Of a DNA stretch of 50,150 bases, positions 26,230 through 35,165 are shown in pieces. Origin of the DNA: CAWFKW01 sp964568655 (lineage in GTDB: Bacteria > Bacteroidota > Ignavibacteria > Tepidaquicellales > OLB5); assembly GCA_964568655.1 (NCBI GenBank), contig CAZMRG010000009.1, positions 1 through 50,150 on the forward strand. Reading direction: 5' to 3'. Made by a program: the position numbers and the translations under genes. How positions within the stretch are numbered: position 1 is the first letter of the stretch; every line of letters begins with the position of its first letter. The notes beneath the pieces are model-generated. The model made no database searches. It had not been told where the DNA came from and saw only the letters and a list, made by a program, of their open reading frames with translations.

Positions 26230-27867
26230 ATGCATACATTCACAATTTCAGGAAATATAGTTGATGTATTGAAAAGGGAAATATTTCCCGGGTCAATTAC
26301 AGTCACAGATTCAACAATCGAAAAGATCGAGCGATCGGATGAATTATTTGAGACCCTTATCATGCCCGGATTTGTTGACGCGCACGTGCATGTTGAAAGC
26401 TCAATGCTTGTCCCGTCAGAATTCGCGCGTCTGGCTGTGACGCACGGCGCCGTGGCAACTGTTTCAGATCCGCATGAAATTGCTAATGTGCTGGGAATGG
26501 CGGGCATAAGGTACATGATTGAAAACGGGAAGAAAGTCCCGTTTAAATTTTATTTCGGCGCGTCTTCATGCGTGCCGGCTACGACTTTTGAGACCGCGGG
26601 CGCTGAGATAACAGCTGATGATATCCGCGAGCTTTTCGAAAAGGACGGGCTGAAATACTTAAGCGAAATGATGAACTACCCGGGCGTTTTGTTTAATGAC
26701 CCAATGGTGACGGAAAAAATAAGGATTGCTCAAGGGCTGGGAAGGCCCGTTGACGGGCATGCGCCGGGACTCCGCGGCAAAGATTCGGAGACATACATAA
26801 AAGCAGGAATATCAACAGACCATGAGTGTTTCACGCTTGATGAAGCGCTTGATAAACTGAAATGCGGAATGAAAATACTTATCCGCGAAGGCTCTGCCGC
26901 TAAAAACTATGAAGCTCTTCATACGCTCATCAAGGATTTTAATAATATGGTTATGTTTTGCAGCGATGATAAGCATCCCAATGATTTGGTTATGGGGCAT
27001 ATCAATCAGCTTGTAACGCGTTCAGTTGCGCTTGGATATGATTTTTTTGATGTGCTCCAGGTTGCATGCGTGAATCCCGTTAAACATTATGGACTTAATG
27101 TAGGTCTGCTTCAAGCAGGCGACCCGGCAGATTTTATTGTTGTGAACAACCTTAAGGATTTTGACATAATGCAAACTTATATCGACGGGAACATTGCGGC
27201 AGTTAGCGGGAAATCGCTGATTCTTAAAGTTGAATCAGAAATAATAAATAATTTTAATACGTCAAAAAAGAAGCCTGAAGATTTCAGATTTAACGTTGAC
27301 GGAAAAGTCGCTCAAATCCGCGTTATAGAAGCGCTTGAAGGGCAGCTTATTACAAACGAGCTTCGTCTTCCCGCTAAGATTGAAAACGGCAACATTGTTT
27401 CGGATATTGACAGTGATGTGCTTAAGCTTGCTGTAATTGAGCGTTATACAAACGGCAAGCCTGCTATTGGATTTATAAAAAACTTTGGACTCAAAAAAGG
27501 CGCCATCGCTTCATGCGTTGCGCATGACTCGCATAACATAATAGCAGTTGGCGTTACTGATGAAGACATATGTAACGCAGTAAACGCGATAATTGATTCA
27601 AAGGGCGGGATATCTGTTTCTGTTGACGGAAATACTGAAACGCTGGCGCTGCCGGTGGCGGGAATTATGTCAAATGAAGACGGGTACTCGGTTGCGGATA
27701 AATATACGTTCATCGATAAGAAGGCAAAAGAGCTTGGGACTACGTTGCACGCTCCGTTCATGACGCTTTCGTTTATGGCGCTGCTTGTGATACCTCAGCT
27801 TAAGCTAAGCGATAAAGGGCTGTTTGATGGGAAGGTGTTTAAGTTTACGGATTTAGTTGTGTTATAG
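26230..27867 (+). CDS. ade: Adenine deaminase
   Basis: 545 residues, amidohydrolase superfamily, the expected size for the bacterial Ade family. It converts adenine to hypoxanthine and ammonia in purine salvage. Metal-site motifs: MPGFVDAHVHVESSML (HxH), DPHEIANVLG, GHAPGLRGKD, STDHECFTLDEAL and CSDDKHPNDLV, followed by NPVKHYGLNVGLLQAGDPADFIVV. The C-terminal domain ends PFMTLSFMALLVIPQLKLSDKGL. A hairpin lies right before the start. Together with purT, purine genes appear twice in the window but are not contiguous. Confidence 0.95.
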   Translation: MHTFTISGNIVDVLKREIFPGSITVTDSTIEKIERSDELFETLIMPGFVDAHVHVESSMLVPSEFARLAVTHGAVATVSDPHEIANVLGMAGIRYMIENGKKVPFKFYFGASSCVPATTFETAGAEITADDIRELFEKDGLKYLSEMMNYPGVLFNDPMVTEKIRIAQGLGRPVDGHAPGLRGKDSETYIKAGISTDHECFTLDEALDKLKCGMKILIREGSAAKNYEALHTLIKDFNNMVMFCSDDKHPNDLVMGHINQLVTRSVALGYDFFDVLQVACVNPVKHYGLNVGLLQAGDPADFIVVNNLKDFDIMQTYIDGNIAAVSGKSLILKVESEIINNFNTSKKKPEDFRFNVDGKVAQIRVIEALEGQLITNELRLPAKIENGNIVSDIDSDVLKLAVIERYTNGKPAIGFIKNFGLKKGAIASCVAHDSHNIIAVGVTDEDICNAVNAIIDSKGGISVSVDGNTETLALPVAGIMSNEDGYSVADKYTFIDKKAKELGTTLHAPFMTLSFMALLVIPQLKLSDKGLFDGKVFKFTDLVVL

Positions 27868-27933
27868 TTGTTTTTTAGCGCCCCAATCTGTCCGCTTGGC
27901 TTGGGACACAGAATAGATGATTTTTTATCTTTT

Positions 27934-28010
27934 GACCCGTAGGGGTTATATGTTTGTAGAATAAAAAGCGCTAACAATAAAGCCCCGCAGGGGCGACATA
28001 TTAAGAATTT
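27934..28010. repeat. CCCG-AGGGG type interspersed repeats
   Basis: Two related hairpins in the same orientation: one around ACCCGTAGGGGT (about 27935-27946) followed by TATATGTTTGTAGAA, and GCCCCGCAGGGGC (27982-27994) followed by GACATATTAAGAATTTC. Repeats of this style are widespread in Bacteroidota and Ignavibacteriota intergenic DNA. The gap from 27868 to 28121 shows no gene. Confidence 0.65.
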
Positions 28011-28121
28011 CTTCCTATTTTTTGGTTACGCTTCATTCAGTCGATTTCTTAACGCCAATTTTAAGAGGACAATTATAAAAGAATATTTGGAAGTCGGTAA
28101 AGAATCGGACAATCGATAGAA

Positions 28122-28628
28122 ATGGAAAAGAAAGATTTTATTATACGTAAATTTGAAGAGGGTGATTCATACGAAGAATTGACCGATCTACTGCACCGCG
28201 CATATAAGAAGCTGGCAGATATGGGATTAAAATTTGTAGCGACTTATCAGAACGCTGAGACAACAAAGAAGAATCTTGAAAGAGGGAATTGTTACCTCGC
28301 TATCAGAGATGGTAAAATGACAGGCGCTATACTTTATTATCATAGCATGTGGAAGGATGCTCCGCCTTTTTATAAGAAGGAAACGGTAGGGGTGTTCGGA
28401 AAATTTGCGGTCGAACCGGAATTGCAGGGAACCGGCATCGGACGAAGTCTGCTGAGCTTTGTCGAAGAATGCGCACGAAAGGACGGAAAAAAGGAATTGG
28501 CTTTGGATACTTCCGAGAAGGCTTTGCACCTGGTTGAATACTATAAAAAGAAGGGTTACAAATTCGCCCAATACTGGCAGTGGAGCGCTACAAATTACAG
28601 AAGTATTATTATGGCGAAAACTCTTTAA
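28122..28628 (+). CDS. GNAT-family N-acetyltransferase
   Basis: 168 residues with the GNAT fold: FEEGDSYEELTDLLHRAY at the N-terminus, GKFAVEPELQGTGIGRSLLSFVEECA (acetyl-CoA loop, Q-x-x-G-x-G) and LDTSEKALHLVEYYKKKGYKF. The acceptor substrate is unknown. It is followed 32 bases later by a frameshifted paiB homologue. In Bacillus subtilis paiA (a polyamine acetyltransferase of this fold) is next to paiB, so the arrangement is pai-like, though the sequence alone does not show polyamine specificity. Confidence 0.88.
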   Translation: MEKKDFIIRKFEEGDSYEELTDLLHRAYKKLADMGLKFVATYQNAETTKKNLERGNCYLAIRDGKMTGAILYYHSMWKDAPPFYKKETVGVFGKFAVEPELQGTGIGRSLLSFVEECARKDGKKELALDTSEKALHLVEYYKKKGYKFAQYWQWSATNYRSIIMAKTL

Positions 28629-28660
28629 ATTATTTACATAAACATAATCTTCATCAGAAA

Positions 28661-29292
28661 ATGTACACTCCAAAACACTTTGAAGAAAAAGACAGGACCG
28701 AGCTTGTAAAATTTATGCGTGAGCATAATTTTGCGGCGCTTATTAATTATTCAAAGAAAAACCGTGGGCTACGCATTTACCGTTTATTATAATTGAGCAT
28801 GATTCAAATATTATTTTAAAAGCGCACATGGCGAAAGCAAATCCGCAATGGGCGAATTTTGACAAAGACGGGGAAGTATTGGTTATCTTTCAGGAGCCGC
28901 ATTCATATATATCGCCAAAACTATACGAAGATAAAGCGAGCGTACCAACCTGGAATTATATAGCGGTTCATGCTTACGGCGTTCCGAAAATATTACCGTC
29001 TTTGGAGGAGCGAATCAGCATGCTGGAGCTTTCATTCGAACATTTTGACGCCTCATTTGTTGAACAATGGAAAGGGCTTCCGGATGATTATCGCGGCAGG
29101 CTTCTGGAAGGTATAGTCGCATTTGAGATAGTTATCACTAATTTAGAAGGCAAATTCAAGCTAAGCCAAAACCGGACAGAGGGAGACAGGCAAAGAATTA
29201 TTGAAGCCCTTGGCAGTTCATCAGACGAGGCCAAAAAAGGCATATCAAAATACATGAAAGAACGAACCACCAAAAACCTTAAAAACCGTTGA
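28661..29292 (+). pseudogene. PaiB-like FMN-binding regulator, broken by a frameshift
   Basis: The family N-terminus (MYTPKHFEEKDRTELVKFMREHNFAALI) is read in one frame from 28661 and ends at a stop at 28790-28792. The rest of the family sequence (ATHLPFIIIEHDSNIILKAHMAKANPQWA, GEVLVIFQEPHSYISPKLY, PTWNYIAVHAYG) continues in the frame one base back. The switch lies at about 28765-28772, consistent with loss of one base (or gain of two) near AAAAACCGTGGG. Otherwise the gene is full length and intact. It is either a recent pseudogene or a sequence error; the run of A's makes the latter quite possible. PaiB-type proteins bind FMN and act as negative regulators of sporulation and protease genes in Bacillus. 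Confidence 0.85.
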
Positions 29293-29418
29293 TTTAAGCG
29301 CTTTTTTCTACCAGTTTTCGGGTATTCCCAACCACCTTTATTAATACTATTTTAGGTTCCATAAAACACAACAATTTATTTAGTTATAAAATAATAAAAG
29401 TCAGCAATATACGAAATT

Positions 29419-29652
29419 ATGCCGGAGTATTTATATATGACTAATTCAAAAAACAAATTCAAGGCGGCTATGTCGTCCACAAATAAAGCGGTATTATCTG
29501 TGGCAAAATCGATTCTGGATGAAGCCGGTATTAATTTCACGTTGGCAAATACCAACGGCTATTCTGATATAATGGTATTAGAAGACGATTTATTTAAAGC
29601 GCGTAATTTACTTCACGAGCTTGAAGAATTAGATTTCGAAAGCAATGATTAA
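29419..29652 (+). CDS. DUF2007-family small protein
   Basis: 77 residues. It shows the DUF2007 pattern: a beta-strand start, then STNKAVLSVAKSILDEAGINFTLAN and a final VLEDDLFKARNLLHELEEL. These proteins resemble half of a PII-like fold and are called putative signal-transducing proteins, but their role is not known. No operon partner is close: the previous gene ends 126 bases upstream, and the next begins 96 bases downstream. Confidence 0.75.
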   Translation: MPEYLYMTNSKNKFKAAMSSTNKAVLSVAKSILDEAGINFTLANTNGYSDIMVLEDDLFKARNLLHELEELDFESND

Positions 29653-29748
29653 GTTTCCTCTGTTTTAAAAAACATAGTTTCAAGTCCCTCCGTAAAAAAA
29701 TAATTCAAAATTATTCCATTATTTTTCAATTTTTAAGTTACTTTTAAT

Positions 29749-30747
29749 ATGAAAAAGATATTAGTATTAGGCGGAACAGGTTTCGTCGGAAGGATACTTA
29801 CCGAAAATTTACTTAAGACAGATAATTCAGTTACATTATTTAACCGCGGCAAAAGAAATCCGGATATATTTCCCAATGTGAGGAAAATAACCGGCGACAG
29901 GCTGACGGATGATATTACCAAAATCGCAAACGAACAGTGGGATACCGTGATAGATTTCAGCTGTATGATGCCTGATAATCTTGAGAAGATAGTAGGTTTG
30001 CTAAAAGGGAAAGCAGGAAGATATATTTTTGTATCAACAGTGAGCGTTTACCCGATGGATGATCCTGGTTTCTGGAAATCACCTGTTAAGGAAGATGACG
30101 GGACTCTGGATTGCACTCCCGAACAAAGGAAAGATCCCGACGTCATGGCGACATATGGTCAAAAGAAAGCTGAATGTGAGAGAATACTTACAGCAAACGA
30201 TTGGCTCGATTCGATTATTTTCCGCCCTGGTTTGATCTATGGCAGGTATGACTATACCGACCGTTTCTATTATTGGCTTTATAAAGTTGAAAAACAGGAT
30301 AGAGTTTTGATGCCGGATGAAGGGAAAGACAAATTTACCAATACATATTCCGAGGATTTTGCGCAGCTTATTCAAAAAGCTATTGATGTAGAAAAGCATA
30401 ATAAGATATACAATGCTGTAACCCATAAACCGGTATCAATTAAGGATTATCTGGACGCTTCATGTAAATTGCTTGATAAGAGCCCTAAGTTTATTAATGC
30501 TTCTTTGAAATTTCTTGAAGAGAACGAAGTTGGCGCTTGGAGCGACCTGCCCGTTTGGCTTGGCGGTATGGATCTGGTTGTTGATTTCAGCAGGGCCCTG
30601 AAGGATTTCCCGGTTTCATTCCATAGTTTTGAGGATAGCCTTAAGGGATGTATCGAGTATTATTCATCACTTGGCTGGCCGGAACCAAAAACAGGCATGC
30701 CTGTTGACAGGGAGACAGCGCTGATGGAGAAATTGGCAACGGAATAA
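29749..30747 (+). CDS. NAD-dependent epimerase/dehydratase family protein
   Basis: 332 residues, extended or atypical SDR. The N-terminal Rossmann motif is ILVLGGTGFVGRILTENLL, followed by FNRGKRNPDIFP (the Arg after strand 2 suggests NADP), VIDFSCMMPDN, YIFVSTVSVYPMD, and YGQKKAECERIL with the catalytic Tyr-x-x-x-Lys. IFRPGLIYGRYDYTDRFYYW is typical of the sugar-nucleotide-epimerase-like branch that includes plant and cyanobacterial chloroplast RNA-binding-type proteins. The substrate is unknown. Confidence 0.85.
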   Translation: MKKILVLGGTGFVGRILTENLLKTDNSVTLFNRGKRNPDIFPNVRKITGDRLTDDITKIANEQWDTVIDFSCMMPDNLEKIVGLLKGKAGRYIFVSTVSVYPMDDPGFWKSPVKEDDGTLDCTPEQRKDPDVMATYGQKKAECERILTANDWLDSIIFRPGLIYGRYDYTDRFYYWLYKVEKQDRVLMPDEGKDKFTNTYSEDFAQLIQKAIDVEKHNKIYNAVTHKPVSIKDYLDASCKLLDKSPKFINASLKFLEENEVGAWSDLPVWLGGMDLVVDFSRALKDFPVSFHSFEDSLKGCIEYYSSLGWPEPKTGMPVDRETALMEKLATE

Positions 30748-30912
30748 AAAATTATCAAGTTGTATTTCACATCAAACCTGTCAGGTTTTTTATTAAATAG
30801 TTAAGGTTATTAAGTGTATAGCCTGCCATTAATTAACCAATAAAGCATAATTCGAGGGTATATGTATTGCAGCTGATGTCTCAAAGCTGCGCGTTTAATC
30901 ACCCCAGTATTT

Positions 30913-30930
30913 CGCAACCTAAAGGTTGCG
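30913..30930. repeat. CGCAACCT palindrome
   Basis: CGCAACCT pairs with AGGTTGCG across two bases and is followed by GCTACC. It is of the same general type as other interspersed repeats. The 283-base region 30748-31030 otherwise contains the operon promoter and no gene. Confidence 0.6.
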
Positions 30931-30964
30931 GCTACCGAAACATCCCGGCTAATTTGTATTTACG

Positions 30965-31007
30965 ATTGACTTTTAATACTTTGTTTACTAACTTTGTAGT
31001 ACAAAGT
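30965..31007 (+). promoter_or_regulatory. Bacteroidetes-type promoter with overlapping operator
   Basis: ATTG (30965-30968) and TAACTTTG (30989-30996, matching TAnnTTTG) are 20 bases apart, as in the -33/-7 elements of Bacteroidota promoters. Overlapping the -7 box is a palindrome ACTTTGT-agt-ACAAAGT (30991-31007), with a further ACTTTG half-site at 30978. The operon includes an HTH regulator (31654-31953), so an autoregulatory operator is likely. Inference from sequence only. Confidence 0.6.
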
Positions 31008-31030
31008 ACTTTCTAACTAAAAAAGAAGTT

Positions 31031-31657
31031 ATGGACAGCAACAGGGAACACTTAAATAATCTCAGCGAAATACGACAGCTGATGGAACGCTCTTCAAGCT
31101 TCCTTTCGCTAAGCGGACTTTCAGGCATCAGCGCGGGGGTAATAGGGATAATTACAACGGTAATACTGGATTACAAATTGGGAGCTTTTCTCAGTTACCA
31201 AAAGGATGTTTCTCTCACGGCTGAAAGAAGAACGGGATTTATTATCTTTTGCGTTATACTGTTTGCAGTCGTTCTTGCTGTAACATTTGGCTCCGCAATT
31301 TATTTCACAACGCGCAAAGCTAAGAAGAAGGGGCTGCCTGTTTGGGGACCAGCCGCTAAGAACCTGACCCTTAACCTGTTTATACCGCTGATAGCCGGCG
31401 GAATATTCTGTATAATCCTCGTTTATAATTACTTCGATTTCTTAGTGCTGCCTTCAATGTTGGTGTTTTACGGGTTGGCTTTGATCAATGCGGGCAAGTT
31501 TACATTTGGCGAGCTCAAATGGCTTGGAATTACCGAGGTTCTTATTGGCCTCGTCGCTTTGCTTCTGCTTGATAACGTTCTTTGGTTTTGGGGATTAGGT
31601 TTCGGAGTGATGAATATTGTTTACGGCGCAGTGATGTATTTAAGGCATGAGAGATGA
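31031..31657 (+). CDS. Membrane protein, first gene of an HTH-linked operon
   Basis: 208 residues. A short charged N-terminus with NLSEIRQLMERSSSFLSLSGLSGISAG, then about five or six membrane spans (GVIGIITTVIL, GFIIFCVILFAVVLAVTFGSAIYF, TLNLFIPLIAGGIFCIILVY and others). The N-terminal SSSFLSLSGLSGISAG region is a recognisable feature of a group of Bacteroidota membrane proteins that are coded next to winged-helix regulators. No enzyme motif is visible. Its stop overlaps the regulator ATG by 4 bases (ATGA), so the two are translationally coupled. Confidence 0.75.
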   Translation: MDSNREHLNNLSEIRQLMERSSSFLSLSGLSGISAGVIGIITTVILDYKLGAFLSYQKDVSLTAERRTGFIIFCVILFAVVLAVTFGSAIYFTTRKAKKKGLPVWGPAAKNLTLNLFIPLIAGGIFCIILVYNYFDFLVLPSMLVFYGLALINAGKFTFGELKWLGITEVLIGLVALLLLDNVLWFWGLGFGVMNIVYGAVMYLRHER

Positions 31658-31953
31658 AGGATATTCTCGAAAATATTAACAAGCTCTTTGAGAGTAAAGT
31701 GCGGCTCGGGATAATGTCGGTGCTTGTTGTGAATGACAGTCTTGATTTTAATTCGCTTAAGGAAATGCTGGACGTTACCGACGGTAATTTAGCCAGCCAT
31801 ATGACCGCGCTCGAAAAAAATAAATATGTAAAAGTAAATAAAACATTTATCGGCAAAAAACCGAATACATCTTATTCGGCTACTGCAAAAGGAAGGAAGG
31901 CATTTAGCGAACATTTAGACGCTTTGGAACAATTAATCCGCAAATCGCTTTGA
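31654..31953 (+). CDS. Winged-helix transcriptional regulator (HTH_34 type)
   Basis: 99 residues, almost entirely one winged-helix domain: INKLFESKVRLGIMSVLV, FNSLKEMLDVTDGNLASHMTALEKNKYVKV (recognition helix in GNLASHMTALE) and the wing KTFIGKKPNTSYSATAKGRKAF. The layout is the MarR/ArsR-like HTH_34 family, often found with a membrane-protein partner. It starts inside the stop of the upstream gene and is followed 12 bases later by the DUF4173 gene. The palindrome at 30991-31007 is its probable operator. Confidence 0.88.
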   Translation: MKDILENINKLFESKVRLGIMSVLVVNDSLDFNSLKEMLDVTDGNLASHMTALEKNKYVKVNKTFIGKKPNTSYSATAKGRKAFSEHLDALEQLIRKSL

Positions 31954-31965
31954 AAGGGCGTAAAA

Positions 31966-33534
31966 ATGTTTAATAAACTGAATAAGCCGCTTACCGCGCT
32001 TGTAATTCTGCTGGGGGTTTACAATTTTTTCTTTTGGAATGAAAAGCTTGGGGCGAATATTGCGCTCTTTTCAATACTACTAGCCGTAACTATAATTTTA
32101 TTGAATCCGGGTTCTTTGAAATCGCGTAAGACATTAATTACGATATGCGCGGTCATATATTGCTGCCTAATGACGCTGCTGAACAATTCTGCTTTCAGCA
32201 AGTTTACTTTAATTACCGGACTAATGGTTTTTGCAGGATACGCACACCAGCCTGAATCAAAATCATTGTTTGCCTCATTCTTTACTTACATATCGACATA
32301 TTTTATGATCCCGGTAACAATACTAGAAGGTTTCATAAAGACAAAGCAAAAAAATAAAGTACTCAGAACTTTTTATACAGCAATTAAACTTGGAGTTATT
32401 CCCATACTGGTGTTTTTTGTTTTTTACACAATGTACGCGGCGGCCAGTCCGAAGTTTAGTTTCTATTCCGATGATATACTTCAGCATATAAAAGATTTTC
32501 TTTATAATGTATTCAAAGATTACCCGGCGCTTAGGTTTGCATTTTTGTTTTTGGGATTTATACTTCTCTCAGGAGTATTGTATAATAAAAATATAGGTTT
32601 CTTTAAGAGATATGACCTGCTTTTCAGAGAAAAAATATTGCGCGATAAAACCAATAAGCTGGTTTGGCTTAATACCGGCAAACGGTATATCTCATCTCTA
32701 AGAATTTTTAAACCGGGAATGAATTCTCTTTTGACAGAATACAAAATTGGAGTCATTTTATTGATCCTGATGAACCTGCTTATATTGGGACTGAACATTG
32801 TTGATATTGAGTTCCTATGGCTGAATTTTGACCCATCCGAGATTACCGGTTTAGCAAGTTATGTACACCAGGGCACGTATATGCTTATTTTCAGCATAAT
32901 CCTTTCGATGGTAATACTTCTTTTCTACTTCCGCGGAAACCTTAATTTTTACCGGAAAAACAGAATATTGAAAATCCTTTCGCTTTCATGGATTTGCCAG
33001 AATGTATTTATGGCTCTTTCGGTTGCATTAAGAGATTATTACTATGTCATTTATATCCATGCAATATCTTATAAAAGGATTGGAGTATTAGTGTATCTTT
33101 TACTTACTCTAGTGGGTTTGGTTACAATGATTTTGAAAATAACTCAGAAACGCTCGACTTATAATATTTTGAAGATCAATTCATGGGCAGTGTTTATTGT
33201 ATTTCTGCTTATGAGTTCATTCAACTGGGATATGGTTATTGCTGAATACAACATTGCTAATCCGAACAGAAGCACAGTGGATATATCATATATCCTAAGC
33301 CTTGGAGATGATGTGCTGCCGCTGGTGGATAAGAACAGAGACCTACTTAATAATAAGACCGAAATGCAGCGTTGGAGTCCAACTGAACAATTTAACAATA
33401 AGAAACTGCGATTCATGAATGAACAGGAAAGTTACTCTTGGTTATCGTGGAATTTACCAGACAGAATGGTATATAAATATTTTAAGAATTCAGGAAATAC
33501 AAATAACTACCAGGGAGTTAATAATGAAAATTAA
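31966..33534 (+). CDS. DUF4173-family membrane protein
   Basis: 522 residues with about 12 membrane spans, matching the DUF4173/DUF4153 style (NNSAFSKFTLITGLMVFAGY, VFFVFYTMYAAASPKFSFY, LASYVHQGTYMLIFSIILSMVILLFYF). The C-terminal 110 residues are soluble and hydrophilic (YNIANPNRSTVDISYILSLGDD). The function is unknown. It belongs to the HTH-linked operon, 12 bases after the regulator, and its 3' end overlaps the lipoprotein gene by 11 bases. Confidence 0.8.
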   Translation: MFNKLNKPLTALVILLGVYNFFFWNEKLGANIALFSILLAVTIILLNPGSLKSRKTLITICAVIYCCLMTLLNNSAFSKFTLITGLMVFAGYAHQPESKSLFASFFTYISTYFMIPVTILEGFIKTKQKNKVLRTFYTAIKLGVIPILVFFVFYTMYAAASPKFSFYSDDILQHIKDFLYNVFKDYPALRFAFLFLGFILLSGVLYNKNIGFFKRYDLLFREKILRDKTNKLVWLNTGKRYISSLRIFKPGMNSLLTEYKIGVILLILMNLLILGLNIVDIEFLWLNFDPSEITGLASYVHQGTYMLIFSIILSMVILLFYFRGNLNFYRKNRILKILSLSWICQNVFMALSVALRDYYYVIYIHAISYKRIGVLVYLLLTLVGLVTMILKITQKRSTYNILKINSWAVFIVFLLMSSFNWDMVIAEYNIANPNRSTVDISYILSLGDDVLPLVDKNRDLLNNKTEMQRWSPTEQFNNKKLRFMNEQESYSWLSWNLPDRMVYKYFKNSGNTNNYQGVNNEN

Positions 33535-34015
33535 AATTCTTTATTTATTTTTTGCAATTACTCTTTTCAGTTCCTGTTCAAAAGAAGATAAGGTTATAAG
33601 TTTAAAAGAAAATATTCATCACGATGATTTTGAGTACTCTGTGCAAAGCGTTGAAAAGTCTGATTCGATTGCCGCTGTTAAGGCAAAAGGTACGTTTTAC
33701 ATAGTTACATTCCGTGTTGAAAACAAGGCGAAGCGGGTTAATCATGAGTGGGAAAACAGTATTGCCTATATAGTTGATAAAGACGGGAAGGAATATGAAA
33801 ACTCAAATGAGCTGCAAAACGATCTTGCTAAAATAAAATTATTTGTCCCGAAGGTAAAACACAATACCCCGGCTGGTGAAACCGAATCAGCGCTGCTTGT
33901 ATTTGACATACCCAATGATGTGAAAGAGCCTTTTTTGAAAGTCCGCGGCAGTTTCCTAATGGGCGATATGTTTGACGGCAACCGGTTTAAAAATACAAAA
34001 GTAAAATTATTCTGA
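33524..34015 (+). CDS. Lipoprotein with DUF4352-like domain
   Basis: 163 residues from the ATG at 33524, which has GGGAG upstream at about 7 bases; longer openings start inside the DUF4173 gene and lack a signal. The lipobox is LFSSCSKED (Cys18). The mature part is a beta-sandwich of the DUF4352/telokin-like type: FEYSVQSVEKSD, TFYIVTFRVENKAKRVNHEWENSIAYIVDKDGK, and GETESALLVFDIPNDV. Proteins of this type sit on the outer face of a membrane and bind unknown partners. It is the last gene of the HTH-linked operon. Confidence 0.82.
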   Translation: MKIKILYLFFAITLFSSCSKEDKVISLKENIHHDDFEYSVQSVEKSDSIAAVKAKGTFYIVTFRVENKAKRVNHEWENSIAYIVDKDGKEYENSNELQNDLAKIKLFVPKVKHNTPAGETESALLVFDIPNDVKEPFLKVRGSFLMGDMFDGNRFKNTKVKLF

Positions 34016-34020
34016 TAGTA

Positions 34021-34758
34021 TCAGTTCAGTTTGCTGTCCAGAAAGTACGGGAGCATTTTTCTCCAAGAAGGCCAGTCATGCGGAATATCGTATCCCCACA
34101 CATCAAGCTCATGATTAATCCCTTTGGAATTTAATACATTTGAAAGATTTTTAGATGCCTCAGGATTTTCATAGCTTCCCTGTCCCGTAGTAATATAAAT
34201 ATGTTTCTTGCTTTTTATCTGGTTAAGAATATTTTCGTCGTTCAGGTTTGAAAGATAATCAACAGGCGAATTAAAGTAAACGTTGTCGTCAAAATACCCT
34301 TTTGCATAATCCTTCAGGTCATATGAACCGCTCATAGCGATTGTTCCGGCAAACAGGTCGGGCCTGCGGAAAAAAGAATTGGCAGCATGAAGCGCACCGA
34401 ATGATGCGCCGGTTGTGATAATCTGAACGCCCTCGCCGCACAGGCTCTTAATGAATGGAACTATTTCATTTGAAACATAATTGTTAAACTGCGTGTGCCG
34501 GATCGATTTATATTCCGGGTGCACATCATCATTCAGCCAGCTCTCGCTGTTAATGCTGTTTATTGAAAACGCTCTTACTTTTCCGTTATTAATGAAAGGA
34601 GATATTGAATCTATTAACTGGAATCTTTCATATTCAAGATAATCTGCCGCAGCGGTCGGGAACATTAGTAATGCGTAACGGTTTCCGGTTCCATAAACTG
34701 CTGTTTCCATTTCTCTGCTGAGGTTCGGGCTCCACCACTTATGAATTTCTTTATGCAT
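34021..34758 (-). CDS. Esterase-like alpha/beta hydrolase
   Basis: 245 residues, esterase-D/Fes-like alpha/beta hydrolase. The nucleophile elbow is TTGASFGALHA (Ser), the acid residue probably lies in the VWGYDIPHDW region, and HDW gives the His. The N-terminal YGTGNRYALLMFPTAAADYLEYERFQLIDSI follows the family start. No signal peptide. The substrate is unknown. It is convergent with the HTH-linked operon, 5 bases apart. Confidence 0.85.
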   Translation of the reverse strand: MHKEIHKWWSPNLSREMETAVYGTGNRYALLMFPTAAADYLEYERFQLIDSISPFINNGKVRAFSINSINSESWLNDDVHPEYKSIRHTQFNNYVSNEIVPFIKSLCGEGVQIITTGASFGALHAANSFFRRPDLFAGTIAMSGSYDLKDYAKGYFDDNVYFNSPVDYLSNLNDENILNQIKSKKHIYITTGQGSYENPEASKNLSNVLNSKGINHELDVWGYDIPHDWPSWRKMLPYFLDSKLN

Positions 34759-35165
34759 AATGATTCTTTCCGGTTTTATTTTTTTTTGCGCTGTTAATTC
34801 TATAGGTAAGGTTACAAATCTACGAAAAACAGAGGGGAGTTAAAAGCCTATATTAATGTTAGAATTAAGTTAAAATGTTATGAACGTTTTATATCAATTT
34901 TGATTTGCAGGCGCCAAAGTGATTTAAATGAGCAATGAAAACCATGAGAATTCTGTTAAAACTGTGGATTTTGGATGAGTTATTCAAAAGTTGTTAAAGC
35001 CTTGTTTACAGTAAACTACAATAATTAAGTCAAAAAGAGCCCGGAATTCACAGTATTTGGTATGGCAAAATCAATAACTTATCTATATTTTAAAATCAAT
35101 TCCACAAAATTTAGAAATTGTTTTTTAATAACGCTTCCTCCAAAGGGAATATGGAGTAATTTGAA
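34759..35165. other. Gene-free stretch of 407 bases
   Basis: AT-rich, with no ORF of note, no clear hairpin and no repeat that I recognise. It separates two divergent genes and presumably holds both promoters. A GGAG at 35153 precedes the next ATG by 9 bases. Confidence 0.5.

Noticed and set aside
30775..30795. AACCTGTCAGGTT followed by T's as a terminator after the epimerase
   Set aside because: The palindrome leaves a one-base loop, so no stable hairpin with a normal loop can form. It may be a relic of the kind of terminator seen at 3302.
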